Source: Desulfonatronum thioautotrophicum (GTDB lineage Bacteria; Desulfobacterota; Desulfovibrionia; Desulfovibrionales; Desulfonatronaceae). From it: a stretch of DNA of 64,000 nucleotides. Positions within the stretch are counted from its first letter, which is position 1; each line of letters begins with the position of its first letter. The position numbers were made by a program, and so were the translations under genes. Location: the NCBI RefSeq assembly GCF_000934745.1, contig NZ_JYNO01000014.1, forward strand, positions 62,001 to 126,000, written 5' to 3'. The notes under the pieces are model-generated. The model saw nothing but the letters and a program-made list of their open reading frames with translations, was not told the DNA's origin and ran no database searches. Shown here one piece after another: positions 7,028 to 17,269 of this stretch.

Positions 7028-8962
7028 TCAAGAAGCAGGCCGTGGGACCCGGGGACGGTTGGGTTGGCGGGCCATGATTTTGATGCCCTGGGTGGTGAAT
7101 TCCTTGATGCGGGTGATGAACGTCCCGGGATCGTCTCGGCCCTGGGCAATGTCTTCCAGGGCCTTTTCCCAGACATGGGTGACCTTGGCCGAGGTGAGCT
7201 GGGGCACGGTGGATTCCACGAAGTCGATCAGGGTCATCCCGGTGTCCGAGGCGATGAGCCGTTTTTTCTCCCGATGCACGTAGCCGCGCTCCACCAGCAA
7301 TTCGATGATCGCGGCCCGGGTGGAGGGGCGGCCGATGCCCACGGTGGGTGCGGGGCGGGACTGGTCCTCCAGGCCCATGAGGGAGTTCAGCGTGGTTTCC
7401 CGGCCGGATTCGGAACCGCCTTCGCCGTGACCGTTGCTCGAAGCTTCGTCACCTGCTGGCGGACCCGGCGTGTCGAAATCTCCCCGTTCCATGGCCGCCA
7501 GAAGGGTCTTTTCCGTGAAATGGGAGGGTGGCTTGGTCTTGCTGGCCTTGACCTCGGTGCCGTCCACATGGATCGGGTCACCTTGAGCCAGATCCGGGAG
7601 AACCACGTCGTCGCCCTTGCGCCAGGGTTCGGCCTTCAGCCAGCCGGAGTCCAGGAAGACCTTGCCCGTGGCCTGGAGCTTTTGGCCGTGCACGTCCAGG
7701 AGCATTTTGGTGTTGCGGACCTTGGCGGCGGGCAGGAACGCGGCGATGAGCCGCCGGGCCACGAGGTCGTAGATCTGCTTCAGACGCTGATCCATGCCCG
7801 AGGAGGGCGTCTTGCCCGTGGGCAGGATGGCGTAGTGGTCCGTGACCTTGGCGTCGTTGACGCAGGCAAAGGAAGCGCCGGATTTCAGCCGTTCCACGGC
7901 CAGGTTGGTCAGGGGGCTGTAGCCTTTGGGCAACGCGGCCAGGCGTTGCGGCATCTCCTTGAAGATTTCCTGGGTGATGTACCGGCTGTCCGTACGCGGA
8001 TAGGTGATGACCTTCTCCGCCTCGTAGAGCTTCTGGGCCATGTCCAGGGTCTGTTTGGCCGAAAAGCCGTACCTGGCGTTGGCCTCCTTCTGCAGCGCGG
8101 TCAGGTCATAGAGCAGGGGCGCGGCGATGGTCACGTCCTTCTGTTCCAGGTTCGCCACCGCCCCATCCCGGCCATCCACCTGGGCGGCCTGGTCCTGGGC
8201 CTCCTGTTTGGTCTTGAAGCGGTCTCCGGCAAAGTCTGGTGGGGCCAGGACCTGGGCCGGGAAAAGGTCACCCTGGGGAAACTTCGGAGAGGAGAGCGTG
8301 GCCGTGCAGGTGAAAAAGGGCTCGGAGACAAAGGCGTCGATGGCCTTGCGGCGATGGACCAGCAGGGCCAGGACCGGGGTCTGGACCCGGCCTATGCTGA
8401 ACTTGTCCCCGCCCTTGATGGTGTAGGCCCGGGAAAAGTTCATGCCCACCAGCCAGTCGGACTCCGAGCGGGCCCGGGCCGAGGCGGCGAGGTTGTCGAA
8501 ACGGCTTCCGGGTTGCAGCTCGGCAAAGGCCTTGCGGATTCCTGCGTCAGTGTTGTCCAGAATCCACAAGCGGCGAAAGGGCTTGGTACAGCCCAGGTGG
8601 TCGTAAAGATGGCGGAAGATCAGCTCGCCTTCCCGGCCCGCGTCCGTGGCCACGATGATCTCGCCCACGTCCTCCCGGGCCAGCAGACCGCGCAAAATCT
8701 CGACCTGCCGGGCGGTGTTCGGCAGTTCCTTGAGCAGGAAGCGTTCCGGAAACATGGGCAGGGTGGCGAAGGACCATTGTCTCCAGGCTGGATTTTGCTC
8801 GCCAGGATACGCGTAGCCCAGCAGATGGCCGATCATCCAGGAGACCACGTAGCGATCGTCTTCCAGAAAGGCCGCGGAACGGCTCCTGCCCGGGTTGACT
8901 TGAAGGACACGGGCCAGGTCCCGCCCGGCCGAGGGCTTTTCAGCAAGGATCAGGGCTTTCAA
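7028..8962 (-). CDS. topB: DNA topoisomerase III (type IA)
   Basis: This type IA topoisomerase relaxes and decatenates DNA. The TOPRIM domain shows LILAEKPSAGRDLA at the N-terminus and ATDAGREGELIF with the acidic metal-binding residues. The catalytic tyrosine lies in ITYPRTDSRYIT, and GRVQTPVLAL is typical of the family. I take the TTG at 8962 as the start, five bases after a GGGGGA, because TLKALILAEKP-type starts are normal. The open frame extends upstream to 9115, but that stretch only translates a GATTTC hexamer array into Asn-Arg repeats. The product is 644 residues. An acidic insert near residue 540 (GDEASSNGHGEGGSESG) is probably a flexible loop. No C-terminal zinc fingers are present. 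Confidence 0.88.
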   Translation of the reverse strand: MKALILAEKPSAGRDLARVLQVNPGRSRSAAFLEDDRYVVSWMIGHLLGYAYPGEQNPAWRQWSFATLPMFPERFLLKELPNTARQVEILRGLLAREDVGEIIVATDAGREGELIFRHLYDHLGCTKPFRRLWILDNTDAGIRKAFAELQPGSRFDNLAASARARSESDWLVGMNFSRAYTIKGGDKFSIGRVQTPVLALLVHRRKAIDAFVSEPFFTCTATLSSPKFPQGDLFPAQVLAPPDFAGDRFKTKQEAQDQAAQVDGRDGAVANLEQKDVTIAAPLLYDLTALQKEANARYGFSAKQTLDMAQKLYEAEKVITYPRTDSRYITQEIFKEMPQRLAALPKGYSPLTNLAVERLKSGASFACVNDAKVTDHYAILPTGKTPSSGMDQRLKQIYDLVARRLIAAFLPAAKVRNTKMLLDVHGQKLQATGKVFLDSGWLKAEPWRKGDDVVLPDLAQGDPIHVDGTEVKASKTKPPSHFTEKTLLAAMERGDFDTPGPPAGDEASSNGHGEGGSESGRETTLNSLMGLEDQSRPAPTVGIGRPSTRAAIIELLVERGYVHREKKRLIASDTGMTLIDFVESTVPQLTSAKVTHVWEKALEDIAQGRDDPGTFITRIKEFTTQGIKIMARQPNRPRVPRPAS

Positions 8963-8987
8963 TAATCCCCCATGGTGGGTCAGCGAG

Positions 8988-9085
8988 TATCGAAGTCGAA
9001 ATCGCGATTGGTATCTGTTTCTGGTAACCTTCCGATTTCGATCGCGATCGCGATTTCGATTTCGATTTCGATTTCGATTTCGATT
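8988..9085. repeat. Inverted GATTTC hexamer arrays without an S23 gene
   Basis: A short GAAGTC/GAAATC segment (8988-9008) is followed after about 22 bp by a longer GATTTC array (9031-9085) in the opposite orientation. This is the same arrangement that brackets the S23 gene at 2904-3332, but with nothing in between. Confidence 0.75.
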
Positions 9086-9127
9086 AGGATGTGAAGAAGG
9101 CGGGGGCGGAGACAAGTCCGTGCTGGA

Positions 9128-10657
9128 TCAATCGCCGATCCACTTCAGCCGGTAGAGATCCCGCCGCCGGCTTTTCATGTTCCGCACGCTGCCCTGGCGG
9201 CGCAGTTCCTTGAGCAGGTCCAGGTCCACGTCCGTGATCAGCGTGGTTTCCGTGTTCGGGGTGGTTTCCGCGGCAATGGCGTCGTGGGGAAAGGCGAAGT
9301 CCGAAGGGGTGAAAATGGCCGACTGGGAATACTGAATGCCCATGGTCTCCACCTTGGGGATGTTGCCCACGCTGCCGGAGATGACCACGTAGCATTCGTT
9401 CTCAATGGCCCGGGCCTGGGCGCAACGTCGTACCCGCAGGTAGGCGTTCTTGGTGTCGGTCCAGAAGGGCACCAGCAGGATGTTCGCACCGCGCTCCACC
9501 AGCAGCCGGGCCAGCTCCGGGAATTCGATGTCGTAGCAGATCAGGATGCCGATCCGGCCGATGTCCGTGTCGAAGGTCCGCAGGGATTCCCCGCCGGTCA
9601 GGCCCCAGGAGCGGTTTTCTTCCGGGGTGATGTGCAGCTTGTACTGGGCGTCCCAGGTTCCGTCCCGACGACAGAGAAAGGAGACGTTGTACAGCTTGTG
9701 ATCCCGGTATTCCGGCACCGACCCGCTGACGATGTTGATGTTGTAGGCCAGGGCCAGGCGCATCAGCTCCTCCCGGAGCACCTCGGTGTATTCACCCAGT
9801 CGGCGCATGGCCTCGGGCGGGCTTTCTTCCTCGTACTGGGCGATCAGCGGGGCATTGAACAGTTCCGGAAACAGGACCAGGTCCGTGCCGTAGTCCGAGA
9901 CCGTGTCCACGAAAAATTCCACCTGCTGCTGGAAATCGTCGAAGGAGGCAAAGCGGCGCATCTGCCATTGGACCGTGCCCAGGCGGACCACGGTCTTGCG
10001 TCCGCCGATCAGGCGGGTGCGGGCCTCGTAATAGATGTTGTTCCACTCCAGCAACACCGCGTTGCCCTCGGATTGATGATCCGAAGGGTAATAGTTCCGG
10101 AGCAGGCGCTTGATGTGGAAATCGTTGGAGAGCTGGAAGGAGAGCACAGGATCGTAAATTTCCTTGCGCTTGACCCGATTGATGTACTCTTGCGGCGAGA
10201 TCTCCTCCTTGAATTTGCGGTATCCCGGTATCCGGCCACCGACAATAATGCCCCGCAGATTCAGTTTTTCGCAGAGCTCCTTGCGGGCGTCGTAGAGTCT
10301 GCGGCCCAGACGCATGCCTTGGAATTCGGGATCAACAATGATTTCGATGCCGTACAGATAGTCTCCCTCAGGGTCGTGATTGCCCAGGGTGCCGTCGCCC
10401 ACCACCTGCAAGTAGGTGTGCCGTCCAACGTAATCCGCGTAGTCGATCATCATGGTCAGGGCCACGGCCACGGCCCGGCCCTTGTCCTCGATGCAGATCT
10501 GGCCCTCGGGAAAACGCCGGATCATGGCCTCGATCTGCTCTTTTTCCCAGGGGGTGTCCACCGTGCGGTAGACCCGCTGCATGATGGCCTGAAGGTCTTG
10601 GTAATCGTCGCTGCGCAGGTTGCGCAGGTTCAGTTTGTGCGAAATGGATTTTGTCAT
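9128..10657 (-). CDS. GNAT acetyltransferase / carbon-nitrogen hydrolase fusion protein
   Basis: Two domains are joined in 509 residues. Residues 1-210 are a GNAT N-acetyltransferase-like region, with the DPEFQGMRLGRRLYDAR acetyl-CoA binding segment. Residues 220-500 are a nitrilase-superfamily amidohydrolase with the Glu-Lys-Cys triad visible: LFPELFNAP (Glu), AQYKLHITPEE (Lys) and ILICYDIEFPE (Cys). This fusion is a known conserved architecture in bacteria, but its substrate is unknown. It is a cytoplasmic enzyme by sequence, with no signal peptide. The gene lies between hexamer arrays and the small secreted protein gene, 39 bp from the latter. Confidence 0.9.
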   Translation of the reverse strand: MTKSISHKLNLRNLRSDDYQDLQAIMQRVYRTVDTPWEKEQIEAMIRRFPEGQICIEDKGRAVAVALTMMIDYADYVGRHTYLQVVGDGTLGNHDPEGDYLYGIEIIVDPEFQGMRLGRRLYDARKELCEKLNLRGIIVGGRIPGYRKFKEEISPQEYINRVKRKEIYDPVLSFQLSNDFHIKRLLRNYYPSDHQSEGNAVLLEWNNIYYEARTRLIGGRKTVVRLGTVQWQMRRFASFDDFQQQVEFFVDTVSDYGTDLVLFPELFNAPLIAQYEEESPPEAMRRLGEYTEVLREELMRLALAYNINIVSGSVPEYRDHKLYNVSFLCRRDGTWDAQYKLHITPEENRSWGLTGGESLRTFDTDIGRIGILICYDIEFPELARLLVERGANILLVPFWTDTKNAYLRVRRCAQARAIENECYVVISGSVGNIPKVETMGIQYSQSAIFTPSDFAFPHDAIAAETTPNTETTLITDVDLDLLKELRRQGSVRNMKSRRRDLYRLKWIGD

Positions 10658-10696
10658 GGTCTCAGCTGAAGGGTCCTTTGAGTTTTTGATTGGGGA

Positions 10697-11098
10697 TTAT
10701 CGCCGACGTCGGTACTCGTCGCTGTTCATGATGTCCTGGCGTACGCGCTGTTCATCCCAACCCTCGCGCAGCATCTTGCGGCGATAGTTTTCCTGGCCCT
10801 GGCGGTCCGGCTTGCGGCGAAGCAGGTCGTCATAGGCACGGTGAATGACCACATCGATCTGCCGCAGCCGGTATTCATCACTGTCCCGCAGGGCGGCTCG
10901 AACCCGGGCTTCGTCCCAGCGCTCGTCGATCATCCGGCTGCGGAAATGGCGCATACCGTCCTGGTCCGGCTGGCGGCCGAGAATGTCCTCGTAGGCCCGG
11001 GTGATGATCCGTTCGTAGTCCTGGGCATGCACCGAAACGCCCGCAATCAACACCATGCCGACAATAACCAGCCCGGTCAGCAATCGCTTCGTGAACAT
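10697..11098 (-). CDS. Secreted protein with two DUF4214-like repeats
   Basis: The 133-residue product starts with a clear signal peptide (hydrophobic residues 8-22, cleavage likely after VHA-QD). It is followed by two tandem units of about 50 residues, each with the pattern A-Y-x-D-x-L-x-R-x-P-D-x-x-G and ending SDEYR. This resembles the DUF4214 / phycobilisome-linker-like helical repeat often found C-terminal in secreted and S-layer proteins. Here the repeats make up the whole mature protein, which is very rich in Arg, Asp and Glu. Function is unknown; periplasmic location is inferred from the signal peptide. Confidence 0.75.
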   Translation of the reverse strand: MFTKRLLTGLVIVGMVLIAGVSVHAQDYERIITRAYEDILGRQPDQDGMRHFRSRMIDERWDEARVRAALRDSDEYRLRQIDVVIHRAYDDLLRRKPDRQGQENYRRKMLREGWDEQRVRQDIMNSDEYRRRR

Positions 11099-11218
11099 GT
11101 CTGCCTCCGTTTGTGGCGAGTTCGGGAAAGGGATAGCGCTAAAGCTGCCATAGGGTTTCCTTACAAAAGGAGCGCGGGCCGGGCAAGAGGGAGCCGCTAC
11201 CGAAGAACAAGATTTAAA

Positions 11219-11261
11219 TTGAGTCTGTCGGTGGTTCGTGGTATGTTGAGTATATGTACTC
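11219..11261 (+). promoter_or_regulatory. Promoter and overlapping palindrome of the HigBA-like module
   Basis: TTGAGT (11219-11224), a 17-bp spacer and TATGTT (11242-11247) form a plausible sigma-70 promoter. GAGTA-TATG-TACTC (11248-11261) is a short palindrome that overlaps the toxin ATG at 11254 and could be the autoregulatory operator. Initiation about 7 nt past the -10 would make a leaderless or nearly leaderless mRNA. Confidence 0.4.
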
Positions 11262-11544
11262 TGTCCATCAGACCGATGATTATGCCATATGGTTTGCCTC
11301 CTTGCGAGATCGGGCAGCCAAGTCCCGCATCAATGTCCGCATTCGAAGCGCGGCACTGGGAAATCTGGGCGACGTCAAACCGGTGGGCGAGGGAGTGTCC
11401 GAAATGCGTATCGATCATGGCCCGGGCTATCGGATATACATGGTTCTCCGGGATCGGAGGGTGATAGTTCTGCTGGCTGGTGGGAGTAAAAAAACGCAGG
11501 ATCGCGACATTAAAAGGGCGCTGGAACTGGCGCGGAGAATTTAG
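11254..11544 (+). CDS. RelE/HigB-like addiction module killer protein
   Basis: The 96-residue protein matches the short HigB-type toxins of the RelE fold. It shows WFASLRDRAAKSRI, R-I-R-S-A-A-L-G-N-L-G-D, the GPGYRIYM strand, and the C-terminal VIVLLAGGSKKTQDRDI helix and strand typical of this family (DQxRDI end). Such toxins cleave mRNA at the ribosome. The gene is followed after 9 bp by its antitoxin, in toxin-first order as in HigBA. No strong ribosome-binding site precedes the ATG. Confidence 0.88.
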   Translation: MYSVHQTDDYAIWFASLRDRAAKSRINVRIRSAALGNLGDVKPVGEGVSEMRIDHGPGYRIYMVLRDRRVIVLLAGGSKKTQDRDIKRALELARRI

Positions 11545-11553
11545 GAGCACGAG

Positions 11554-11859
11554 ATGGAAGGCACGGTAAAAACAAAGGAATGGGACGTGGTTGAACATCT
11601 TCGAACGGAAGAGGACATTGCGGCATATTTTGAAGCCGCCCTGGAAACCGAGGATCCCGTCATGGTCCTCGCGGCCCTTGGCGACATCGCCCGCGCAAGA
11701 GGATTGTCAGGAATGGCGGACGATGTCGGCCTTGATACGGAAAGCCTAGCCAACGGGATGTCCGCGAATCCCAAGCCGGACTTTCCGGCCGTTTTCAACT
11801 TGATCAACGCCCTTGGTTTGAAGCTACATGTTCAAGCCGTCCGCTTGTTGCCGACCTGA
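11554..11859 (+). CDS. HigA-like addiction module antidote protein
   Basis: This 101-residue protein has the HigA-type helix-turn-helix (ALGDIARARGLSGMADDVGL, then ESLANGMSANPKP) and ends in LGLKLHVQAV, as in the putative addiction module antidotes. It neutralises the upstream toxin and probably autoregulates the operon. AGGAG lies 6 nt before the ATG. It ends 270 bp before the helicase gene. The leader between them (11860-12129) holds no gene and may serve as the long 5' untranslated region common for DEAD-box helicases. Confidence 0.88.
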   Translation: MEGTVKTKEWDVVEHLRTEEDIAAYFEAALETEDPVMVLAALGDIARARGLSGMADDVGLDTESLANGMSANPKPDFPAVFNLINALGLKLHVQAVRLLPT

Positions 11860-12129
11860 TAGCATTTCTGATGCAGGAAGCGTTTTTTCCGATCTGAAAG
11901 AACCTTTAGCTTTACTTTCCGTGGAAAGTGGATACTGTCCGGTCTTGCTCTTGCGTGATTGGAATTGAGTCCCTTCTTTCGTCATCTCCATCGGCTCCTT
12001 CCCGCCGATGCGAGTCCAGCCCGAACGAATTCTCGAGCCCAGAGCCTCATCATACCTCGCCGATCTTTCGGCACGCAGCCCGTATCACGCCGTTTTGCGG
12101 ACGTTCATCTTTATTATTTTGGAGTTATT

Positions 12130-13371
12130 GTGAATTTTGCAGACTTTGCGCTGGATAAGCGCATTATGGCCGGCGTATCCCGCGCCGGATACCACATTCC
12201 CACCCCCATCCAGGTCCAGGCTATTCCGCCGTTGCTGGAAGGGCGGGACGTTCTTGGTCTGGCCCAGACCGGGACGGGCAAGACAGCGGCGTTTGTCTTG
12301 CCGATTTTACAGAAACTTGTCACCCAGGCGGCTCCCAAGCAGGGTCCGGTTCGGGTGCTGGTTCTGGCCCCAACCCGGGAACTGGCCGTACAGATCCACG
12401 AGAATTTCGTGGAACTGGGCGCGGAAACCGGGATGCGCTGCGCCGCGGTGTTTGGCGGGGTGGGCCAGAACCCCCAGGTCAAGAGCCTGAGCCGGGCGAC
12501 CATTGTCACTGCCTGTCCGGGACGATTGCTGGACCTGATGAACCAGGGACTTGTGGACCTCTCCAGAGTGGACACCCTGGTGCTGGACGAGGCGGACCGC
12601 ATGCTGGACATGGGCTTTGCGCCGGACATCCGGCGGATCGTCTCCCGCTTGCCCGACAAGCGGCAAACCATGCTCTTTTCCGCGACCATGCCCGAGGAAA
12701 TCCGCAAGCTGACCCGGGAGTACCTGCGCGGCCCGGTGGAGGTCAGAGCCGAATCCACGGAGCGCAAGGCGTCCATTTCCCATGCCTTTTATCCTGTACC
12801 CGGCCACCTCAAGGCCGGGTTGCTGGAAGAATTGCTGAAATCCACGGATCATGAAACCATGCTGGTTTTCACCCGGACCAAGCACCGGGCCAAATCCTTG
12901 GCCAGGAAGCTGGAAGGCAAGGGCTGGGCCGCCACCTTCCTGCAGGGCAATATGTCCCAGAATCGCCGTCAGGAAGCCATGACCGGCCTGCGCTCCGGCA
13001 AGTACACGATCATGGTGGCCACGGACATCGCCTCCCGGGGCATTGACTGCGACCGGATCACCCATGTGATCAACTTCGACATGCCGGACACCACCGAGAG
13101 TTACACCCACCGCATCGGCCGCACGGGGCGGGCCCAGCGTACCGGTGAAGCCCTGTCACTGATCACCCGTGAGGACGACGAGCAGGTCCGGGCCATCGAG
13201 CGCAAGTTCGGCGGTCGCATCGAGCGTCGCACCTTGGAGGGCTTTGATTACGACATGCCGGGACGCATGGAGCCGGAACGAACCCGGGATCCGAACACCC
13301 CACGGGGGCGACGACCGGAGCGCGGCCGAAGCAGTGGAGCCCAGGGCTCGACACGGCGTGACGCCCGGTAG
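12130..13371 (+). CDS. rhlE: DEAD-box ATP-dependent RNA helicase, RhlE type
   Basis: The 413-residue protein has the full helicase motif set: PTPIQ (Q motif), AQTGTGKTAAF (motif I), PTREL, VLDEADRMLD (DEAD, motif II), SATMP (motif III), and HRIGRTGRAQRTG (motif VI). A short Arg-rich tail follows, as in RhlE helicases for rRNA maturation or cold adaptation. I choose the GTG at 12130, because GGAG stands 5 nt upstream and the protein then begins MNFADFALDKRIM as in the family. An in-frame ATG at 11959 would add residues of no known similarity. Confidence 0.92.
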   Translation: MNFADFALDKRIMAGVSRAGYHIPTPIQVQAIPPLLEGRDVLGLAQTGTGKTAAFVLPILQKLVTQAAPKQGPVRVLVLAPTRELAVQIHENFVELGAETGMRCAAVFGGVGQNPQVKSLSRATIVTACPGRLLDLMNQGLVDLSRVDTLVLDEADRMLDMGFAPDIRRIVSRLPDKRQTMLFSATMPEEIRKLTREYLRGPVEVRAESTERKASISHAFYPVPGHLKAGLLEELLKSTDHETMLVFTRTKHRAKSLARKLEGKGWAATFLQGNMSQNRRQEAMTGLRSGKYTIMVATDIASRGIDCDRITHVINFDMPDTTESYTHRIGRTGRAQRTGEALSLITREDDEQVRAIERKFGGRIERRTLEGFDYDMPGRMEPERTRDPNTPRGRRPERGRSSGAQGSTRRDAR

Positions 13372-13464
13372 GCTTTCTCGCGTATCTCACCAAGCCGGGG
13401 CAATGTCGATTGCCTCGGCTGCTCTTGACGACGTTTGGTTATCTTGAAGAGATGCCAAGCACTG

Positions 13465-13492
13465 ACGCCTCGATTATCCGGGGCGTTTTTTA
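13465..13492 (+). terminator. Rho-independent terminator
   Basis: ACGCCTCG-ATTATC-CGGGGCGT forms an 8-bp hairpin directly followed by TTTTTT, 94 bp after the helicase stop. Confidence 0.7.
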
Positions 13493-13648
13493 TTTGTGCG
13501 CCAATGGAGAAGCACGACAGGGCGCAGCGCTTGTTCCTGAACGGTTCTTTTCGGGTGGTTGTTTTTTTGGCATTGTCACGGTAGCTGAAAAGCTGACAAC
13601 TGCAAATTGTCCCTGGAACATAAGCCTTTCAGGATTATGGGAGCAACA

Positions 13649-16600
13649 ATGCGGGATGGACGAGCCCTGCCGCGATGGATCGCGGTACTGGTTTTGTGTT
13701 TTTGGCTGATTGCGGGGAACATGCCGGTTTCCGCGCAGGAGCACGCCGCGCCGCACACGTTTGGTCATGAAATGTTTTTGGGGCACGGCGCGATCATGCT
13801 GCTTGTCAATGGCCACAGCGGAGAAATCATTGACGCCAACCGCGCCGCGGCAGAGTTCTACGGCTATTCCCGGGAGCAACTGCGGCGCATGGCCATTACG
13901 GATATCAACGTATCCAGCCCGGATAAAGTGGAACAAGAACGGGTTGCCGCGATGCAGGGCGAGCGCAATGTTTTTGTTTTCACCCATCGCCTGGCCGACG
14001 GGAAGACGCGAACCGTTGAGGTGGCATCCTGGCCGATTTCCTATGCCGATGAGATTGTTCTCTTTTCCATCATTCAGGACATTACCGGAGAGGCCGAGCT
14101 GGCCGCGGTCATGAAGCAGCACAATCGCGTTTTCACTTGGTCCATGGTCCTGGGCATGGGCCTGCTGCTGGGAGTCATCGCTGTGCTCATCCATGTCTTG
14201 CGGCGGCGCAAACAGGCTGTAACGGCGCTCAATAACCAGGCCGCCTATCTGCATACGGTCATCGATTCCCTCAATTATCCCTTCTATGTGATCAACGCCA
14301 AGACCTACGCCATCGAACTGGCCAACCGGGCGGCCTTGCCGGACGGCGGCCTGACACAGGGGCTGACCTGTCATGTGCTGACCCACAAATCAGCTACTCC
14401 CTGTCACGGAGAGGAGCATCCCTGTCCGTTGGCCATGGTCACCCGCACCAGGCAGCCCACGGTTGTCGAGCATGTTCATTACGATGTCCAGGGTGAACCC
14501 CGGATCATGGATGTCCATGCCCATCCGGTTTTTGATGCTGATGGAGAGGTTGTGCAGGTTATTGAATATTCCCTGGACGTCACCGAGCGCAGGCAATTCG
14601 AAAGGGACTTGCGGGAAAGTCAAGAGCGTTTGGCCCTGGCCACAAGCGGCACCGGAATCGGCATCTGGGACTATTCCTTGGCGGAGGATCGCCTGGAGTG
14701 GGATGAGCAGATGTTGCAGCTGTTCGGGGTCAAGCCGGAGGATTTCCAACACACATTCGAGGAGTGGTTTAGCCGCGTCCACCCAGAGGATGTGCAGCAG
14801 GCAACCCGGGTGTTCCAGTCCGCGCTCCAGGAACAGGACATGTTTTCCATTGAATTCCGGATTCTGCGCGATCGTGGCGGTCCGGATGAAGAAATTCGCT
14901 ATCTGGCCGGTTCCGGGGTGGTGCGCCGGGATGCCCAGGGCAATCCGGAACGGGCTCTGGGGGTCAATTACGATATCACGGAGCGGCGGATAGCCGAGGA
15001 AGAATTGCAGCAGGCCAATCGCCGGTTGAAAGAGGCCACGACCCAGGCCAAGCGCATGGCCCTGGCCGCCCAGGCGGCCAATGTGGCCAAAAGCCAGTTT
15101 CTGGCAAACATGAGCCACGAGATCCGGACACCCATGAACGGGGTCATCGGGATGACCGGATTGCTGCTGGATACAAAATTAACCGAGGAGCAGCGCAGTT
15201 TCGCGGAGATCATCCGCAGTAGCGGGGAAAGTCTGCTGACACTGATCAACGATATCCTGGACTTTTCCAAGATCGAGGCGGACAAGCTGGATCTGGAGGA
15301 TGTGGACTTTGATCTGCGGTCCGTTGTGGAGGATACATTGCAGGTCCTGGCCCATAAGGCTCATGAGAAAAGGTTGGAACTGGTCTGCCGGATCACCGCG
15401 GAAACTCCGACCCATCTTCGGGGCGACCCCGGTCGTCTGCGTCAAATCCTCTTGAATTTATGTGGGAATGCGATCAAGTTCACCTCTTCCGGCGAGGTGG
15501 TGGTTGATATTGCTCCGGAAGACATTGGTGAAGAGGGAACCCTGATCCGCTTCTCGGTCCGGGATACAGGCATCGGCATACCGGAACAAAAAATCGTGGA
15601 AATATTCGACCCGTTTCACCAAGTGGACGCGTCCACCACGCGCACCTACGGAGGCAGCGGCCTGGGACTGACCATTTCCAAGCGGCTGGTGGAGATGATG
15701 GGTGGAGAAATCGGGGTGCAAAGCCAGGAAGGGAGCGGCTCCACATTCTGGTTTACCGCCCTGTTTCGCCAGCAGAAAAACCCCGTACCCAAGGAGGACG
15801 AGCAGCTCTCGGTGCCGGTTGACGTTCGCAACATCCGGGTGCTGGTTGTTGACGACAATGCGACCAATCGTCTGGTATTCCGGGAGCAGCTCACCAGATG
15901 GGGGCTGCAATGCACGGAAACCGAGAACGCCGAAGAGGCCCTGCAAGCTCTGCATCAGGCCCATGTCCACGGCGATCCTTTTCAATTGGCCCTGGTGGAT
16001 ATGCAGATGCCGGACATGGATGGAGAGCACCTGGGCATGGCCATCAAGGCTGATCCGCAGTTGCACCCAACCATTCTGGTCATGCTGACCTCACTGGGGG
16101 CCTACGGTGATGCCCAAAAAATGAAGGATATCGGATTCGCGGCATATCTGCACAAACCTGTCCGGCAGTCCCAGCTGTTCAATTGTCTCCAGACGGTGCT
16201 CAGGGAATCGGCCCAGGTGGAACAGAACACTGCCCCGCAGAACGACATCGAGCCTTCCGCCTCGCGACCAGGGGCGAGCAACCCCTGGCAATCGCGGATA
16301 TTGCTGGCCGAGGACAACGCCATAAACCAGATCGTGGCGCAGAGAATGCTGGAACGTCTTGGCTTTCGGGCCACCGTGGTGGCCAATGGGCAGGATGCCT
16401 TGGCGGTGTTGGCCAAGGAACCCTATGACCTGGTGCTCATGGATGTCCAGATGCCTGTCCTGGACGGCCTGGAGGCCACCCGGGAAATTCGCAAACGGGA
16501 GGCGTCAGGAGAGCGGTTCACCAGAACAACAAAACGCGAAGCCAACATCGGGGATTCCGCACCGCAACCCTTGCCGATCATTGCCCTGACCGCCCACGTG

Positions 16601-17203
16601 ATGCATGGTGACCGGGAACGCTGTCTGCAGGCCGGAATGAATGACTATTTGGGCAAGCCCTTGCAGCCTGCGGATCTTCTGGAAAAGTTGCGCATCTGGC
16701 TGAAGCACGCGGAGTCGGCCGGGCAGGAGCTCTCATCCAGGCAACCCTCTGAACAGGCTTTGCGAAGTCCTGCAAGGGAAGCCCAGGCCTTTTCCGCCAC
16801 TGCTCCGCTGATCCTTGATCAGGCGAGCCTGTTGCAGCGCATTGACCATGATACCGGGTTTGCCAAGGAGCTGTTGTCCAAAGTGCTGGAGGACGTTCCC
16901 GAGCGCCTGAAAACGCTGCATGCCGCCGTTGAAGCAAAGAATATCGCCGTGGTGCGGGAGGTTGCGCATGCCGTGAAGGGACTGGCCTTGAACACCGGAT
17001 GCCTGGCCCTGGGAGAGTTGGCTTGGGAACTGGAACGGGTTGCAGGCCAGGGCGATTTGGCCCAGGCTGCGACGTTAATGCCCGAGTTGGAAACTGCCTT
17101 TGAAAAATTGCAGGTTGTTGTCTTGGCACAGTTCGCGACATGGGACCTCGAGAGGGAAGAGAGGGGGCCTGGTGCATCGGGCAAACCGACAACCGGAGTG
17201 TGA
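13649..17203 (+). CDS. Membrane hybrid sensor histidine kinase with two receivers and HPt domain
   Basis: The start at 13649 has GGGAG 5 nt upstream and opens a signal peptide ending near VSAQ. The 1184-residue protein then shows, in order: a periplasmic-side PAS ([17 protein letters not shown]), a transmembrane helix near residue 170 followed by RRRKQ, two more PAS domains (about 190-330 and 335-460), and HisKA with phospho-acceptor His in [13 protein letters not shown] HATPase ([26 protein letters not shown]) follows, then two receivers (VVDDNATN with [18 protein letters not shown] with [10 protein letters not shown]) and an HPt domain with its His in [10 protein letters not shown]. This is a BarA-like phosphorelay. 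No dedicated response regulator is adjacent, so the output is unknown. Confidence 0.93.
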   Translation: MRDGRALPRWIAVLVLCFWLIAGNMPVSAQEHAAPHTFGHEMFLGHGAIMLLVNGHSGEIIDANRAAAEFYGYSREQLRRMAITDINVSSPDKVEQERVAAMQGERNVFVFTHRLADGKTRTVEVASWPISYADEIVLFSIIQDITGEAELAAVMKQHNRVFTWSMVLGMGLLLGVIAVLIHVLRRRKQAVTALNNQAAYLHTVIDSLNYPFYVINAKTYAIELANRAALPDGGLTQGLTCHVLTHKSATPCHGEEHPCPLAMVTRTRQPTVVEHVHYDVQGEPRIMDVHAHPVFDADGEVVQVIEYSLDVTERRQFERDLRESQERLALATSGTGIGIWDYSLAEDRLEWDEQMLQLFGVKPEDFQHTFEEWFSRVHPEDVQQATRVFQSALQEQDMFSIEFRILRDRGGPDEEIRYLAGSGVVRRDAQGNPERALGVNYDITERRIAEEELQQANRRLKEATTQAKRMALAAQAANVAKSQFLANMSHEIRTPMNGVIGMTGLLLDTKLTEEQRSFAEIIRSSGESLLTLINDILDFSKIEADKLDLEDVDFDLRSVVEDTLQVLAHKAHEKRLELVCRITAETPTHLRGDPGRLRQILLNLCGNAIKFTSSGEVVVDIAPEDIGEEGTLIRFSVRDTGIGIPEQKIVEIFDPFHQVDASTTRTYGGSGLGLTISKRLVEMMGGEIGVQSQEGSGSTFWFTALFRQQKNPVPKEDEQLSVPVDVRNIRVLVVDDNATNRLVFREQLTRWGLQCTETENAEEALQALHQAHVHGDPFQLALVDMQMPDMDGEHLGMAIKADPQLHPTILVMLTSLGAYGDAQKMKDIGFAAYLHKPVRQSQLFNCLQTVLRESAQVEQNTAPQNDIEPSASRPGASNPWQSRILLAEDNAINQIVAQRMLERLGFRATVVANGQDALAVLAKEPYDLVLMDVQMPVLDGLEATREIRKREASGERFTRTTKREANIGDSAPQPLPIIALTAHVMHGDRERCLQAGMNDYLGKPLQPADLLEKLRIWLKHAESAGQELSSRQPSEQALRSPAREAQAFSATAPLILDQASLLQRIDHDTGFAKELLSKVLEDVPERLKTLHAAVEAKNIAVVREVAHAVKGLALNTGCLALGELAWELERVAGQGDLAQAATLMPELETAFEKLQVVVLAQFATWDLEREERGPGASGKPTTGV

Positions 17204-17269
17204 TCACCTCGGTCGAGAAAACACCATGAGGGGCTGTGTTCCGGTTTCGGCGGCTTCTCGGAGGAAAAG

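Noticed and set aside
6935-8965. Long open frame (676 codons) opposite topB
   Set aside because: It mirrors a clear topoisomerase gene, has no recognisable domain and a composition typical of antisense frames in GC-rich DNA. Similar long antisense frames opposite the glutamate synthase, phsA and LPS genes were dropped for the same reason.
8963-9115. N-terminal extension of topoisomerase III with Asn-Arg repeats
   Set aside because: It is only the translation of the GATTTC hexamer array; the protein fold starts at the TTG at 8962 and the array occurs elsewhere outside genes.
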